A DNA stretch of 64,000 bases, from positions 423,798 through 487,797 of the forward strand of contig NMRA01000131.1 of NCBI GenBank assembly GCA_002633005.1. Direction: 5' to 3'. Source of the DNA: Phoronis australis. Its lineage: Eukaryota; Phoronida; Phoronidae. Shown in pieces: positions 49,901 to 51,134 of the stretch (position 1 is its first letter; each line of letters begins with the position of its first letter). Made by a program: the position numbers and the translations under genes. Below the pieces are notes generated by a model. That model had not been told where the DNA came from. It did not search any database and worked only from the letters and a program-made list of their open reading frames with translations.

Positions 49901-51073
49901 TCTTTGAACACAATTTTGACACCCAATCACGAAAATAGTGCTAAAATGAGCTTCCAGTGCATGAGAGCCTAATTTATTGAATCATCGCTCCAGAGCCAAG
50001 AATACTTCCTTAGGCATTACAATTCCACGATGGCGGCTGGCGGCCATCTTAGATTTATCGATGACGTAAGCAAAATTCATTTTGTCATACACTGTTATGC
50101 CTGAAACACTCCTAGATTAGTCTGAATTTATGTATAAAGATGTCCTGAAATACATGACCTCACTGTATATCCAATGGAACATGTGAGGCATAATGTGACC
50201 TTGAACTTGATCTTTTCGCGTGACCTTGACCTCAAATCACAAAAATAGTATCAGAATTTTTTTTATCATACCTGAAAACCTATAGTTTAATGCATCATAC
50301 TCATTTTTTTGGATCCAGTCCCCAAAAATTTGTGAAAATCAATCGTCAGAACTGCATTACCCCCAGTTGCCCTCGACACCATTTTCTGAGGCCTTTTTTG
50401 AAAATTATAACCTGACTACTAGAAGGATCTTCAGGTTTTGGGAGAGCGGTCGCCCCAAGTGGTATATTTAACTCGCTCGAGTGTTAGCCACGCTTGCCAA
50501 TTCAACACACTTTGTAAGGAGGGTTTCAAATTCATTTCGCACTTTTTAGGGTTGACAATGGTTACAAAGCAGCATTTGTTGTTATCGTTTTCGTATCGTC
50601 CGGTAAGGACTAAAATGGAGTTTAGCAGCGTGTCATGATGACCAGTACTGAAAATTTGAATAGTTTGATAAACGTGTGTTCATAGATACCTGTAATTTTG
50701 ATTTCTCCTGTAAAGCCTCTGTCGCTCCCGTTTTATAAATGTATACATTTCTTAGTACATAAATAACAGCAATATTTTTAATTTGTCTTCAATATTCAGA
50801 CGGCAAAGTGGAAAATGCTGTTCAATAAATCTTTAACTATAATTAACTATAACGAATATTTCTGCTCTTAGTTGAGCTATGTACCATGGTGAAGTGTGGA
50901 TGAATATGTTTTACCTTTTCTAACTGTTCTTTCAGCAGTTTGGCCGCTTTATTTTCGGCAACTCGTTGCTGTATTTTGAGCAGAGACTCGCGCGTGAAGG
51001 GACGAAAAGGAATAAATAACTCTTCCTCCTCTTCTTCATAGTCGGTTTCATAAAGCCTATCCTCGCCAGCCAT
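1840..51073 (-). CDS. Nav: Voltage-gated sodium channel alpha subunit (partial gene, N-terminus to domain III S4)
   Basis: Pore-forming plasma-membrane channel that conducts the Na+ current of action potentials. Coding exons (high to low): 50915-51073, 45632-45730, 39030-39209, 37875-37993, 36995-37075 or 35741-35821, 33541-33669, 32374-32468, 29357-29557, 28841-28892, 28205-28373, 25471-25611, 23365-23388, 23226-23252, 22600-22782, 21157-21606, 20105-20195, 19361-19426, 17963-18219, 15560-15733, 14256-14440 or 13523-13704, 12212-12392, 9893-10282, 4946-5260, 3376-3549, 1840-1962. All phases agree. Hallmarks seen: TQDYW pore in domain [10 protein letters not shown] in domain II, and arginine/lysine-repeat S4 helices in domains I-III. 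The first two selectivity residues are D and E, as in Nav channels. The domain III residue (K in Nav1, E in Nav2) lies outside the window, so the subfamily is unresolved. Calcium channels and NALCN are excluded by the pore motifs and overall similarity. Domain III pore, domain IV and C-terminus are missing because the window ends. Confidence 0.97.
2118..3372 (-). repeat. ~37-bp minisatellite derived from the exon 24 / donor boundary
   Basis: Roughly 18 or more copies of a unit with core CCAACAATGACAAAGTCTAA followed by CTGGTCATACACTCATT. Read on the minus strand, the core is GACTTTGTCATTGTTGG, nearly the same as the last bases of exon 24 (GACTTTATCATTGTTGG). One copy at about 2765-2795 still has exon end plus GTAAGT. 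Copies near 3090-3240 carry GTATGA at the same place. The array fills the intron directly downstream of exon 24 and is interrupted by a MITE at 2265-2764. Confidence 0.85.
2265..2764. mobile_element. 500-bp MITE with CAGGGCTTGGAAT terminal inverted repeats
   Basis: The left end CAGGGCTTGGAAT (2265-2277) is the exact reverse complement of the right end (2752-2764). A 6-bp direct repeat TTACTT flanks it (2259-2264 and 2765-2770), consistent with a target-site duplication. No transposase inside; the interior has several CGCGGAAA motifs. The CAGGG start resembles hAT-type elements, but those usually make an 8-bp duplication, so the superfamily is uncertain. It inserted into a unit of the older minisatellite. 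Confidence 0.8.
3376..3549 (-). CDS. Nav: Nav exon 24: domain III S1 end, S2 and start of S3
   Basis: 58 codons, phase 0 at both ends; acceptor ATTGCAG, donor GGC|GTAAGT. It reads [20 protein letters not shown] and then the S2 helix with [17 protein letters not shown] and CWLDFIIVG of S3. This matches the domain III S1-S3 segment of Nav channels without gaps. The last 17 bases are the apparent source of the minisatellite in the intron that follows. Confidence 0.95.
3550..4945 (-). other. Intron 23-24
   Basis: 1.4-kb intron of the channel gene. I see no exon, transposon or tandem array in it; one undetermined base lies at 4520. Confidence 0.6.
4946..5260 (-). CDS. Nav: Nav exon 23: end of the II-III linker and domain III S1
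   Basis: 105 codons, phase 0 at both ends; acceptor ATGCTCAG, donor CTG|GTGAGT. The first ~60 residues are linker, including [16 protein letters not shown], acidic residues and a cysteine-rich stretch ([13 protein letters not shown]). The remainder, [20 protein letters not shown] plus LMSSGAL, is the start of domain III S1. Cysteines before S1 also occur in other Nav channels. The VPIE segment recalls the chordate ankyrin-binding motif but lacks its alanine and acidic pair. Confidence 0.92.
5335..6450 (+). repeat. Dispersed repeat with CTCF-like boxes, copy 1 (degraded)
   Basis: Alternating blocks of the phrases AAATTGCCACTAGGGGGCAC, CAAATTTCATGAAAATCCAT and GGCCACTAGGTGGCGCAGAA, all in degraded form (for example near 5856, 5990, 6141, 6297). 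The block order matches the copies at 7.8, 16, 26, 27 and 31 kb, all in plus orientation. No coding capacity. Lies in the intron between exons 22 and 23. Confidence 0.75.
6451..7199. other. Intron 22-23, unannotated stretch
   Basis: A 146-codon open frame on the minus strand (6668-7108) has no recognisable domain and lies inside an intron; I do not call it a gene. Nothing else is seen. Confidence 0.4.
7200..7560 (+). repeat. Unclassified interspersed repeat, copy A
   Basis: About 360 bp sharing many blocks, in the same order and orientation, with 40270-40610. Shared blocks include GTGTCACGAGC, TTTTCACTTAAAC, GATTTTGCAT, AGCTCAACAC and TACCTAGCTGTATTT. Both copies are intronic. No open frame or terminal repeats identified, so the type is unknown. 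Confidence 0.75.
7830..8545 (+). repeat. Dispersed repeat with CTCF-like boxes, copy 2, with intact 3' end
   Basis: Contains CCACTAGGAGGCAC at 8035-8048, a second degenerate box near 8170, a GGACGGACGGACAGACGGAC simple repeat at about 8455-8490, and a terminal hairpin (CACCCATATA... TATGTGGGCACATAAAA) ending near 8536. The hairpin is shared with 20520-20586 and about 32160-32212, which fixes the 3' end of the family. It looks non-autonomous. Confidence 0.8.
8546..9659. other. Intron 22-23, GC-richer unannotated stretch
   Basis: More GC-rich than its surroundings, with repeated short phrases such as CACCCCGGTCAG, CACCTGTTTG and CCCCAC between 8830 and 9150. An open frame on the plus strand (8898-9296) is low-complexity and matches nothing I know. 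No element boundaries found. Confidence 0.35.
9660..9917 (-). repeat. 39-bp in-frame minisatellite at the exon 22 3' end
   Basis: About seven copies of a 39-bp unit; on the minus strand each contains GGTAGGCTGTATTACTGTGT followed by GTACA. One copy is 36 bp, so frame is kept. Read in the exon 22 frame the copies give repeats such as [13 protein letters not shown] and [13 protein letters not shown], ending in a stop near 9704. Each unit has a GTAGG donor-like site after CTG or GTG. The gene-proximal unit overlaps the end of exon 22. Confidence 0.85.
9893..10282 (-). CDS. Nav: Nav exon 22: domain II S6 end and II-III linker
   Basis: Starts in phase 0 after TTTTAG with [19 protein letters not shown], the conserved end of domain II S6. 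A basic amphipathic region follows ([20 protein letters not shown]), then a 10-residue tandem duplication ([10 protein letters not shown] twice; 30 bp at 9991-10050). The 3' end is uncertain: CTG|GTAGGT at 9893 is chosen because it resembles a U2 donor better, but AAG|GTGGAC at 9917 keeps the same phase. Further in-frame GTAGG sites lie in the minisatellite beyond. Reading through all of them would end the protein near 9704. Confidence 0.85.
9991..10050 (-). repeat. 30-bp tandem duplication inside exon 22
   Basis: Two copies of a 30-bp unit (CCACCTTACACAACACTGCA and ten more bases on the plus strand), differing at one base. It adds ten residues, [10 protein letters not shown], to the II-III linker without changing frame. 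Confidence 0.9.
10283..12211 (-). other. Intron 21-22 with a direct duplication
   Basis: 1.9-kb intron. About 100 bp at 11025-11130 recurs in direct orientation at 11560-11665: both contain ATTAGTCATAA, then CTACCTCG and CTCCTTTTCATCTCTGGTA, then AAGCTTG. The segment between them is not recognised, and no coding frame or terminal inverted repeat is evident. The rest is AT-rich. Confidence 0.6.
12212..12392 (-). CDS. Nav: Nav exon 21: domain II pore loop and S6 start
   Basis: One base plus 60 codons; acceptor TTTTCAG, donor GTG|GTAAGT. It encodes [20 protein letters not shown], then CGEWIESMW with the glutamate of the selectivity filter, then [15 protein letters not shown], the start of S6. 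The residue after the pore tryptophan is arginine (MWRCM), where vertebrate SCN and Para have aspartate (MWDCM). The first base completes a lysine codon after exon 20a or a leucine codon after 20b. Confidence 0.96.
12393..13522 (-). other. Intron 20b-21
   Basis: 1.1-kb intron. Segments at about 13020-13130 (GGAATTC, CACCGTCAGACTAGCTGTAATGACC) resemble the unit of the minisatellite at 19.6-19.9 kb. No exon or mobile element is recognised. Confidence 0.5.
13523..13704 (-). CDS. Nav: Nav exon 20b (alternative): domain II S4 end to S5
   Basis: 60 codons plus two bases; acceptor CTTTCCAG, donor TT|GTAAGT. Begins [20 protein letters not shown], then [19 protein letters not shown] and [10 protein letters not shown], then a turret of [10 protein letters not shown]. 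It shares start phase, end phase and position with exon 20a, and most of its residues. Using both exons shifts frame and meets TAG seven codons into 20b; skipping both shifts exon 21 into a stop. The pair must therefore be mutually exclusive in productive transcripts. Insect para has an alternative pair in this same region. Confidence 0.95.
13705..14255 (-). other. Intron between alternative exons 20a and 20b
   Basis: 551 bp, long enough for normal splicing, so steric hindrance would not keep the two exons apart. No exon or repeat recognised. Confidence 0.6.
14256..14440 (-). CDS. Nav: Nav exon 20a (alternative): domain II S4 end to S5
   Basis: 61 codons plus two bases; acceptor ATTTCAG, donor AA|GTGAGT. 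It reads [49 protein letters not shown] and then a turret of [11 protein letters not shown]. Against 20b, differences fall in the S4-S5 linker (Q for P, AK for AD), in S5 (LILIII for FILMIV) and in the turret, which lacks the cysteine of 20b. These regions affect gating and toxin access in Nav channels, so the choice probably tunes the channel. Confidence 0.95.
14441..15559 (-). other. Intron 19-20a
   Basis: 1.1-kb intron. At 14640-14745 there is a short degenerate ~18-bp tandem array (CATGGTCACCTTATTCAAATGG type, about five copies). The rest shows no exon or element. Confidence 0.55.
15560..15733 (-). CDS. Nav: Nav exon 19: domain II S2, S3 and start of S4
   Basis: 58 codons, phase 0 at both ends; acceptor CATTTTAG, donor TTG|GTGAGG. 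It encodes [40 protein letters not shown] and [14 protein letters not shown]. The S4 charge ladder continues in exon 20a or 20b. Alignment to vertebrate and insect domain II is gap-free. Confidence 0.96.
15985..17690 (+). repeat. Dispersed repeat with CTCF-like boxes, copy 3 (longest)
   Basis: Ten or more boxes at about 130-150 bp spacing, alternating GCCACTAGGGGGCAC-type (16374-16387, 16812-16825) and GGCCACCAGGTGGCGC-type (16096, 16525, 17367-17380). Between boxes are the phrases CAAATTTCATGAAAATCCAT and GGAGATACAG. A GACGCACAGTCAGAGATGA tail lies near 17655. All boxes share one orientation. Fills most of intron 18-19. Confidence 0.8.
17691..17962 (-). other. Remainder of intron 18-19
   Basis: Contains a 28-bp direct duplication at about 17800-17860 (TACCACAAGTGTAGACATAC then AGGCCGTA). 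Nothing else seen. Confidence 0.6.
17963..18219 (-). CDS. Nav: Nav exon 18: pre-domain II segment and S1
   Basis: Two bases plus 85 codons; acceptor ATGTGGCAG, donor TAT|GTAAGT. Linker residues ([20 protein letters not shown]) lead into [12 protein letters not shown] and [20 protein letters not shown], the conserved entry to domain II S1. [18 protein letters not shown] follows, the S1-S2 extracellular loop, with DHHPM resembling insect Para (DHHDM). Confidence 0.96.
18220..19360 (-). repeat. Intron 17-18 with a GCGCTTATTT interspersed repeat
   Basis: Between about 18650 and 19185 the phrases GCGCTTATTT, GGCGCTTATTT, GGCACTTATT and GCGCATATT recur with RRCCYGGC-type spacers at irregular intervals. 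This looks like an old interspersed element; no inverted termini were confirmed. No coding exon recognised in the rest. Confidence 0.5.
19361..19426 (-). CDS. Nav: Nav exon 17: I-II linker segment
   Basis: 66 bp: two bases, 21 codons, one base. Acceptor TTTTCTCAG, donor GCTA|GTAAGT. It reads [20 protein letters not shown] then RA, closely resembling the insect Para linker (DVMVLNDIIEQ... SRAS) just before domain II. Frame on both sides agrees. Confidence 0.93.
19590..19945. repeat. ~54-bp minisatellite in intron 16-17
   Basis: About six degenerate copies of GACCTGTCATGACAGTTGAG followed by TTCAAGCTTAATTCACCATC and AGAGTAGCTAGAAT. Each copy has the short palindrome CTGTCATGACAG. Related sequence occurs at 13020-13130. 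Confidence 0.85.
20105..20195 (-). CDS. Nav: Nav exon 16: I-II linker segment
   Basis: 30 codons plus one base; it reads [20 protein letters not shown] then [10 protein letters not shown]. The donor G|GTACGT is good. The acceptor (GACGTCAAG) is the first AG after a long T-rich stretch and gives the phase required by exon 15, but its immediate polypyrimidine tract is modest, so the start is less certain than others. Confidence 0.8.
20196..21156 (-). other. Intron 15-16 with a terminal-hairpin repeat fragment
   Basis: At 20520-20586 GACAGAGAGATGATGGCAAT is followed by a CACCCACATACATG / CATGTGGGCATATAAAA hairpin. This is the 3' end of the CTCF-box repeat family, here without its body. The remainder is unremarkable. 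Confidence 0.6.
21157..21606 (-). CDS. Nav: Nav exon 15: large I-II linker exon with polyhistidine tract
   Basis: 150 codons, phase 0 at both ends; acceptor CCTTTCAG, donor AAC|GTAAGC. It opens [16 protein letters not shown], similar to the SLSLPGSP motif of insect Para. A basic RRPSRRGS and a tract with seven consecutive histidines follow, then [14 protein letters not shown], also Para-like, and [10 protein letters not shown], like the LLPEVIIDK of vertebrate linkers. RRPS and RRAS fit the protein kinase A consensus; kinase control of this linker is established for Nav channels, but these sites are inference. Confidence 0.94.
21607..22599 (-). other. Intron 14-15
   Basis: 1.0-kb AT-rich intron. 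No exon, repeat array or element seen. Confidence 0.6.
22600..22782 (-). CDS. Nav: Nav exon 14: I-II linker, proximal part
   Basis: 61 codons, phase 0 at both ends; acceptor GATTGACAG, donor ACG|GTGAGA. It reads [20 protein letters not shown] and continues to EKPKVT. Acidic, then serine-rich. It follows the charged helical stretch after domain I S6, as in other Nav channels. Confidence 0.92.
23226..23252 (-). CDS. Nav: Nav exon 13: 27-bp microexon
   Basis: Nine codons, MEIAKLRAQ, phase 0 at both ends. The acceptor is strong (TTTTCTCTTAG); the donor CAA|GTTTTG is weak. It continues the charged coiled-coil after domain I S6. Length is a multiple of three, so inclusion or skipping keeps frame. 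Confidence 0.72.
23365..23388 (-). CDS. Nav: Nav exon 12: 24-bp microexon
   Basis: Eight codons, EEEAALQK, phase 0 at both ends. Acceptor is a long T-rich tract ending TTTCTAAG; donor AAG|GTAGGA. The peptide fits the acidic helical segment that follows S6 in Nav channels. It is skippable in frame, like exon 13. Several AGs overlap at the acceptor, so the start could shift by three or six bases. Confidence 0.75.
23389..25470 (-). other. Intron 11-12
   Basis: 2.1-kb intron without recognised exons or transposons. It has a CTCF-like core on the minus strand at 25121-25134 (CCAACAGGTGGCGC). Confidence 0.5.
25471..25611 (-). CDS. Nav: Nav exon 11: domain I S6
   Basis: 47 codons, phase 0 at both ends; acceptor GGTTGCAG, donor GCT|GTATGT. 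It reads [38 protein letters not shown] and TQKQEQADA. The S6 helix, including the NLILAIV gate region, is essentially identical to other Nav channels. Confidence 0.97.
25840..26215 (+). repeat. Dispersed repeat with CTCF-like boxes, copy 4
   Basis: Holds a perfect CCACTAGGTGGCGC at 26112-26125 and the degenerate partner box near 25948, with the family phrases (TCAAAGATCCTGCAAAGC, GGAGA). Same orientation as the other copies. Intron 10-11. Confidence 0.8.
26216..26744. other. Intron 10-11, unannotated stretch
   Basis: Nothing recognised between two copies of the dispersed repeat. Confidence 0.4.
26745..27330 (+). repeat. Dispersed repeat with CTCF-like boxes, copy 5
   Basis: Box TCACTAGGTGGCAC at 27068-27081 and a degenerate box near 26905 (CCACTAAGGGGTGC), with the spacer phrases CAAATTTCATGAAAATTTAT and GGAGATACG. 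Same orientation as the others. Confidence 0.75.
27468..27640 (-). pseudogene. Possible THAP-type zinc-finger fragment (transposon remnant)
   Basis: Inside a 170-codon open frame (27468-27980), the end reads [14 protein letters not shown] ... [17 protein letters not shown] CxxxxC start followed by an F-x-FP and a W recalls the THAP C2CH module found in P-element and related transposases and in host THAP proteins. The final C-x-x-H pair is not evident. It is intronic and antisense to nothing known, so a decayed transposon fragment is the likeliest reading; chance is possible. Confidence 0.25.
27641..28204. other. Rest of intron 10-11
   Basis: The 5' part of a 170-codon open frame lies here, without a recognisable domain. 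No other feature. Confidence 0.35.
28205..28373 (-). CDS. Nav: Nav exon 10: domain I pore loop
   Basis: One base plus 56 codons; acceptor ATTACAG, donor TTG|GTATGT. It reads [17 protein letters not shown], then [20 protein letters not shown] and [14 protein letters not shown]. The aspartate of TQDYW is the first selectivity-filter residue. The tyrosine after it is the aromatic site that gives high tetrodotoxin affinity in vertebrate Nav channels (cysteine or serine in resistant ones), so a sensitive channel is predicted. Confidence 0.97.
28374..28840 (-). other. Intron 9-10
   Basis: 467 bp; nothing recognised. Confidence 0.6.
28841..28892 (-). CDS. Nav: Nav exon 9: domain I extracellular turret
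   Basis: 52 bp: two bases, 16 codons, two bases. Acceptor TGTTTAG, donor TA|GTAAGT. It reads [16 protein letters not shown]; the LCGN cysteine and the NNS glycosylation sequon match the turret before the domain I pore of Nav channels (LCGNSSDAGQC in vertebrates). Confidence 0.95.
28893..29356 (-). other. Intron 8-9
   Basis: 464 bp; nothing recognised. Confidence 0.6.
29357..29557 (-). CDS. Nav: Nav exon 8: domain I S4-S5 linker and S5
   Basis: Two bases, 66 codons, one base; acceptor TATTGCAG, donor TAA|GTACTT. It reads [39 protein letters not shown] and then a turret with sequons NFS and NYT. Matches Nav domain I throughout. The donor lacks the usual G at +5. Confidence 0.95.
29558..30929 (-). 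other. Intron 7-8, first part
   Basis: 1.4 kb without a recognised exon, tandem array or transposon. Confidence 0.45.
30930..31025 (-). repeat. tRNA-derived SINE head
   Basis: On the minus strand, an A-box-like TGGCCTAGTAGG and a B-box-like GGTTCACATCC are spaced as in a tRNA promoter (about 35 bases apart), with GGTCGTGG before the B box. It is followed directly by the dispersed repeat at 31060. It does not fold as a complete modern tRNA, so a SINE is the better reading. Confidence 0.55.
31060..32215 (+). repeat. Dispersed repeat with CTCF-like boxes, copy 6, with intact 3' end
   Basis: Boxes TCACTAGGGGGCAC (31553-31566), CCACTAGGTGGCAC (31880-31893) and CCACTAGGGGGCAC (32009-32022), plus weaker ones near 31249, 31394 and 31717. 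Ends with GACACCAAGACAGAGATGA, GGCAATATGC and a CCACAT / ATGTGGGCGCATAAAA hairpin near 32165-32212, the same 3' end as copy 2. Confidence 0.85.
32374..32468 (-). CDS. Nav: Nav exon 7: domain I S3 end and S4
   Basis: One base, 31 codons, one base; acceptor TTTTCCAG, donor CCAG|GTTTGT. It reads [20 protein letters not shown] then [11 protein letters not shown]. Three arginines and a lysine at every third position form the S4 voltage sensor. Vertebrate SCN genes duplicate this exon (5N/5A); here only one copy is seen. Confidence 0.96.
32926..33222 (-). repeat. 42-bp minisatellite, about seven copies
   Basis: Unit AGCTGGGACACAACCTACTA followed by AAAGCTGCATTTCATCCCCTTT, copies nearly identical. 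On the minus strand it is open and reads [14 protein letters not shown] repeatedly, but it lies inside intron 6-7 far from both exons and has no sign of being coding. Unit length is a multiple of three. Confidence 0.95.
33541..33669 (-). CDS. Nav: Nav exon 6: domain I S2 and S3
   Basis: One base, 42 codons, two bases; acceptor CATTTCAG (ordinary U2 type), donor GC|GTGAGT. It reads [40 protein letters not shown] and SL. The first base completes a glutamate codon (GA+A) after either exon 5a or 5b. Confidence 0.96.
33670..34136 (-). other. Intron 5b-6, exon-proximal part
   Basis: Nothing recognised. Confidence 0.5.
34137..34745. repeat. ~21-22-bp minisatellite with assembly gap
   Basis: More than 20 copies of GTGTGTAGCAGTCACAGTGT plus CT, with variants (CAATGTCTGAG, CAATGGCTG). 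A run of undetermined bases at 34295-34433 sits inside it, so the true copy number is unknown. Confidence 0.95.
34746..35740 (-). other. Rest of intron 5b-6 with a tRNA-like B box
   Basis: At about 35097-35160 the plus strand has a perfect B box, GGTTCGATTCC, and a degenerate A-box region upstream (TTAGTTCCTCCAG). No acceptor-stem pairing convinces me, so this is probably another tRNA-derived SINE remnant. The rest is featureless. Confidence 0.4.
35741..35821 (-). CDS. Nav: Nav exon 5b (alternative, distal): domain I S1
   Basis: 81 bp: one base, 26 codons, two bases. It reads [20 protein letters not shown] then EPPEMS, aligning with vertebrate S1 without gaps. Upstream is a perfect U12 branch site TTCCTTAAC (35832-35840), and the in-frame 3' boundary falls after AA (TTGGTACAA|A), giving an AT-AA intron. 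Using the nearby AC or AG instead breaks the frame. Donor is GA|GTAAGC, ordinary U2 type. Confidence 0.9.
35822..36994 (-). other. Intron between alternative exons 5a and 5b
   Basis: Begins with a U2 donor (from 5a) and ends with a U12 branch site (for 5b), so it cannot be removed as a single intron by one spliceosome. It holds a 22-bp tandem array at 35985-36220; the remainder shows nothing recognised. Confidence 0.7.
35985..36220. repeat. ~22-30-bp degenerate minisatellite
   Basis: About nine to ten copies of the theme CATGTGGACAAATCAAAACT with variable ends, between the alternative S1 exons. Confidence 0.85.
36995..37075 (-). CDS. Nav: Nav exon 5a (alternative, proximal): domain I S1
   Basis: 81 bp with the same phases as 5b. 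It reads [20 protein letters not shown] then KTPEVS; 15 of 26 residues equal 5b, and the conserved S1 core (VILTIL, NC, FMT) is intact. Upstream is a U12 branch site ATCCTTAACC with the boundary AC 11 bases after the branch A, a textbook AT-AC 3' end. Donor is GA|GTAAGT, U2 type. Differences cluster at the cytoplasmic entry and in the S1-S2 loop. Confidence 0.93.
37076..37874 (-). other. Intron 4-5a, U12-type (AT-AC)
   Basis: The 5' end ATATCCTTTT and 3' end ACTCAC with branch site TCCTTAAC match the minor-spliceosome consensus. An AT-AC U12 intron at this same place in S1 is known from vertebrate sodium channel genes (intron 2 of SCN4A), so it is ancient. No repeats recognised inside. Confidence 0.92.
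37865..37874 (-). promoter_or_regulatory. U12-type 5' splice site shared by exons 5a and 5b
   Basis: ATATCCTTTT immediately after exon 4, identical to the U12 AT-AC donor consensus. It is the only donor seen for exon 4, so both S1 exons must be joined to it. Confidence 0.95.
37875..37993 (-). CDS. Nav: Nav exon 4: N-terminal domain before S1
   Basis: 39 codons plus two bases; acceptor CCTTGCAG (U2 type). It reads [20 protein letters not shown] then [19 protein letters not shown]. The IFRFSA and NPLRR..ALYTLVH motifs are hallmarks of the Nav N-terminus. It ends in CC, completing a proline codon with the first base of 5a or 5b. Confidence 0.97.
38391..39005. repeat. 33-bp minisatellite in intron 3-4
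   Basis: Five near-perfect 33-bp units at 38535-38700 (AACCAAGAAACTGTTTGTTC then ATGTACAGTATAT), flanked by about ten diverged copies up to 39005. The array ends about 25 bp from the exon 3 donor. The unit is a multiple of three and is open on both strands in places, producing spurious repetitive frames. Confidence 0.9.
39030..39209 (-). CDS. Nav: Nav exon 3: acidic N-terminal segment
   Basis: 60 codons, phase 0 at both ends; acceptor TGTTGTTAG, donor GAG|GTGAAA. After VDEDEDS come eleven consecutive glutamates, then [20 protein letters not shown] and [14 protein letters not shown]. The PLEDLDPYY motif is diagnostic for Nav N-termini. The acidic run resembles but exceeds those of Para and vertebrate channels. 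Confidence 0.95.
39210..40269 (-). other. Intron 2-3, first part
   Basis: 1.1 kb; no exon, array or element recognised. Confidence 0.45.
40270..40610 (+). repeat. Unclassified interspersed repeat, copy B
   Basis: Matches 7200-7560 block by block in the same orientation. It abuts the Tc1-like element that starts at 40630. Confidence 0.75.
41010..41780 (-). pseudogene. Tc1-like transposase, decayed
   Basis: Minus-strand fragments in order: [20 protein letters not shown] near the N-terminal side, then [30 protein letters not shown] and [12 protein letters not shown]. The (Q)DNARPH and SPDL-PIE-LWD motifs belong to the DDE/D catalytic core of Tc1/mariner transposases. Frame changes and stops separate the pieces, and the 5' end is cut by an insertion, so it is inactive. 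Confidence 0.85.
41794..42694. mobile_element. Fold-back (Mutator-like) element nested in the Tc1-like transposon
   Basis: 901 bp starting TAGGCAATGACCATCGCC and ending with its inverse. The inverted arms are over 270 bp and extend in weaker form to about 340 bp. A 9-bp direct repeat GTAAGGAGT flanks it (41785-41793, 42695-42703). Long inverted arms with a 9-bp duplication are typical of Mutator-like non-autonomous elements. No transposase inside. Confidence 0.82.
42914..43889. other. Intron 2-3, stretch between transposons
   Basis: No clear element. Parts next to 43890 may be more 5' LINE sequence, but I could not read reverse-transcriptase motifs in them. Confidence 0.35.
43890..44570 (+). 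mobile_element. LINE 3' end (non-LTR retrotransposon)
   Basis: An open frame at 43895-44269 reads [40 protein letters not shown] and later [13 protein letters not shown] ... YGLNSIHH; after a stop, [11 protein letters not shown]-like sequence follows. This is the C-terminal region downstream of the reverse transcriptase in CR1/L2/Jockey-like LINEs. A 3' untranslated part ends in AATAAAC and an ACTTACTTACTTA tail near 44560, the expected simple-repeat tail. 5'-truncated, as most copies are. Confidence 0.82.
44571..45631 (-). other. Intron 2-3, exon 2-proximal part
   Basis: A phrase such as TTGTTGGTAATGGAAGTGGGA followed by ATCCTA and GAGATCGAGTTTATGA occurs at about 45310-45360 and 45460-45530, and similar sequence is at 33380-33440; this marks another diverged interspersed repeat. 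No exon. Confidence 0.5.
45632..45730 (-). CDS. Nav: Nav exon 2: charged coiled-coil N-terminal segment
   Basis: 33 codons, phase 0 at both ends; acceptor TTGGTTTAG, donor AAG|GTATTG. It reads [20 protein letters not shown] then [13 protein letters not shown], a highly charged helix that continues the heptad-like pattern of exon 1. Insect Para has a shorter charged helix in this place. Skipping it would keep frame. Confidence 0.88.
45731..50914 (-). other. Intron 1-2
   Basis: 5.2-kb intron. At 45999-46032, TACAGGATGTCCCAAAAATA resembles a mariner-type terminal repeat, without a partner that I could find. A single undetermined base lies at 47850 beside a CCCCTCACC-rich run. No coding exon or tandem array seen. 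Confidence 0.45.
50915..51073 (-). CDS. Nav: Nav exon 1: start codon and N-terminus
   Basis: 53 codons starting ATG at 51073, ending phase 0 at AAG|GTAAAA. It reads [20 protein letters not shown], then [20 protein letters not shown] and [22 protein letters not shown] is the conserved start of Nav channels. An in-frame TAG at 51101-51103 lies upstream of this ATG, supporting the start. The hydrophilic N-terminus is cytoplasmic. Confidence 0.95.
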
Positions 51074-51122
51074 AGGTTGAAACACGTCACGTGGTACTAC
51101 CTAAACCATGTAGACAACCGTC

Positions 51123-51134
51123 CTGTGAAAAAAA
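51123..51134 (-). promoter_or_regulatory. Probable 3' splice site of a 5' UTR intron
   Basis: CTTTTTTTCACAG|G lies 50 bases upstream of the start codon on the minus strand, a strong U2 acceptor. It suggests that the first coding exon is not the first transcript exon and that the promoter lies further right. The upstream noncoding exon was not found. Confidence 0.5.

Noticed and set aside
51074-51085. Longer N-terminus starting upstream of the chosen ATG
   Set aside because: The four extra codons begin with GTG, not ATG, and an in-frame TAG lies just upstream, so the ATG at 51073 is the start.
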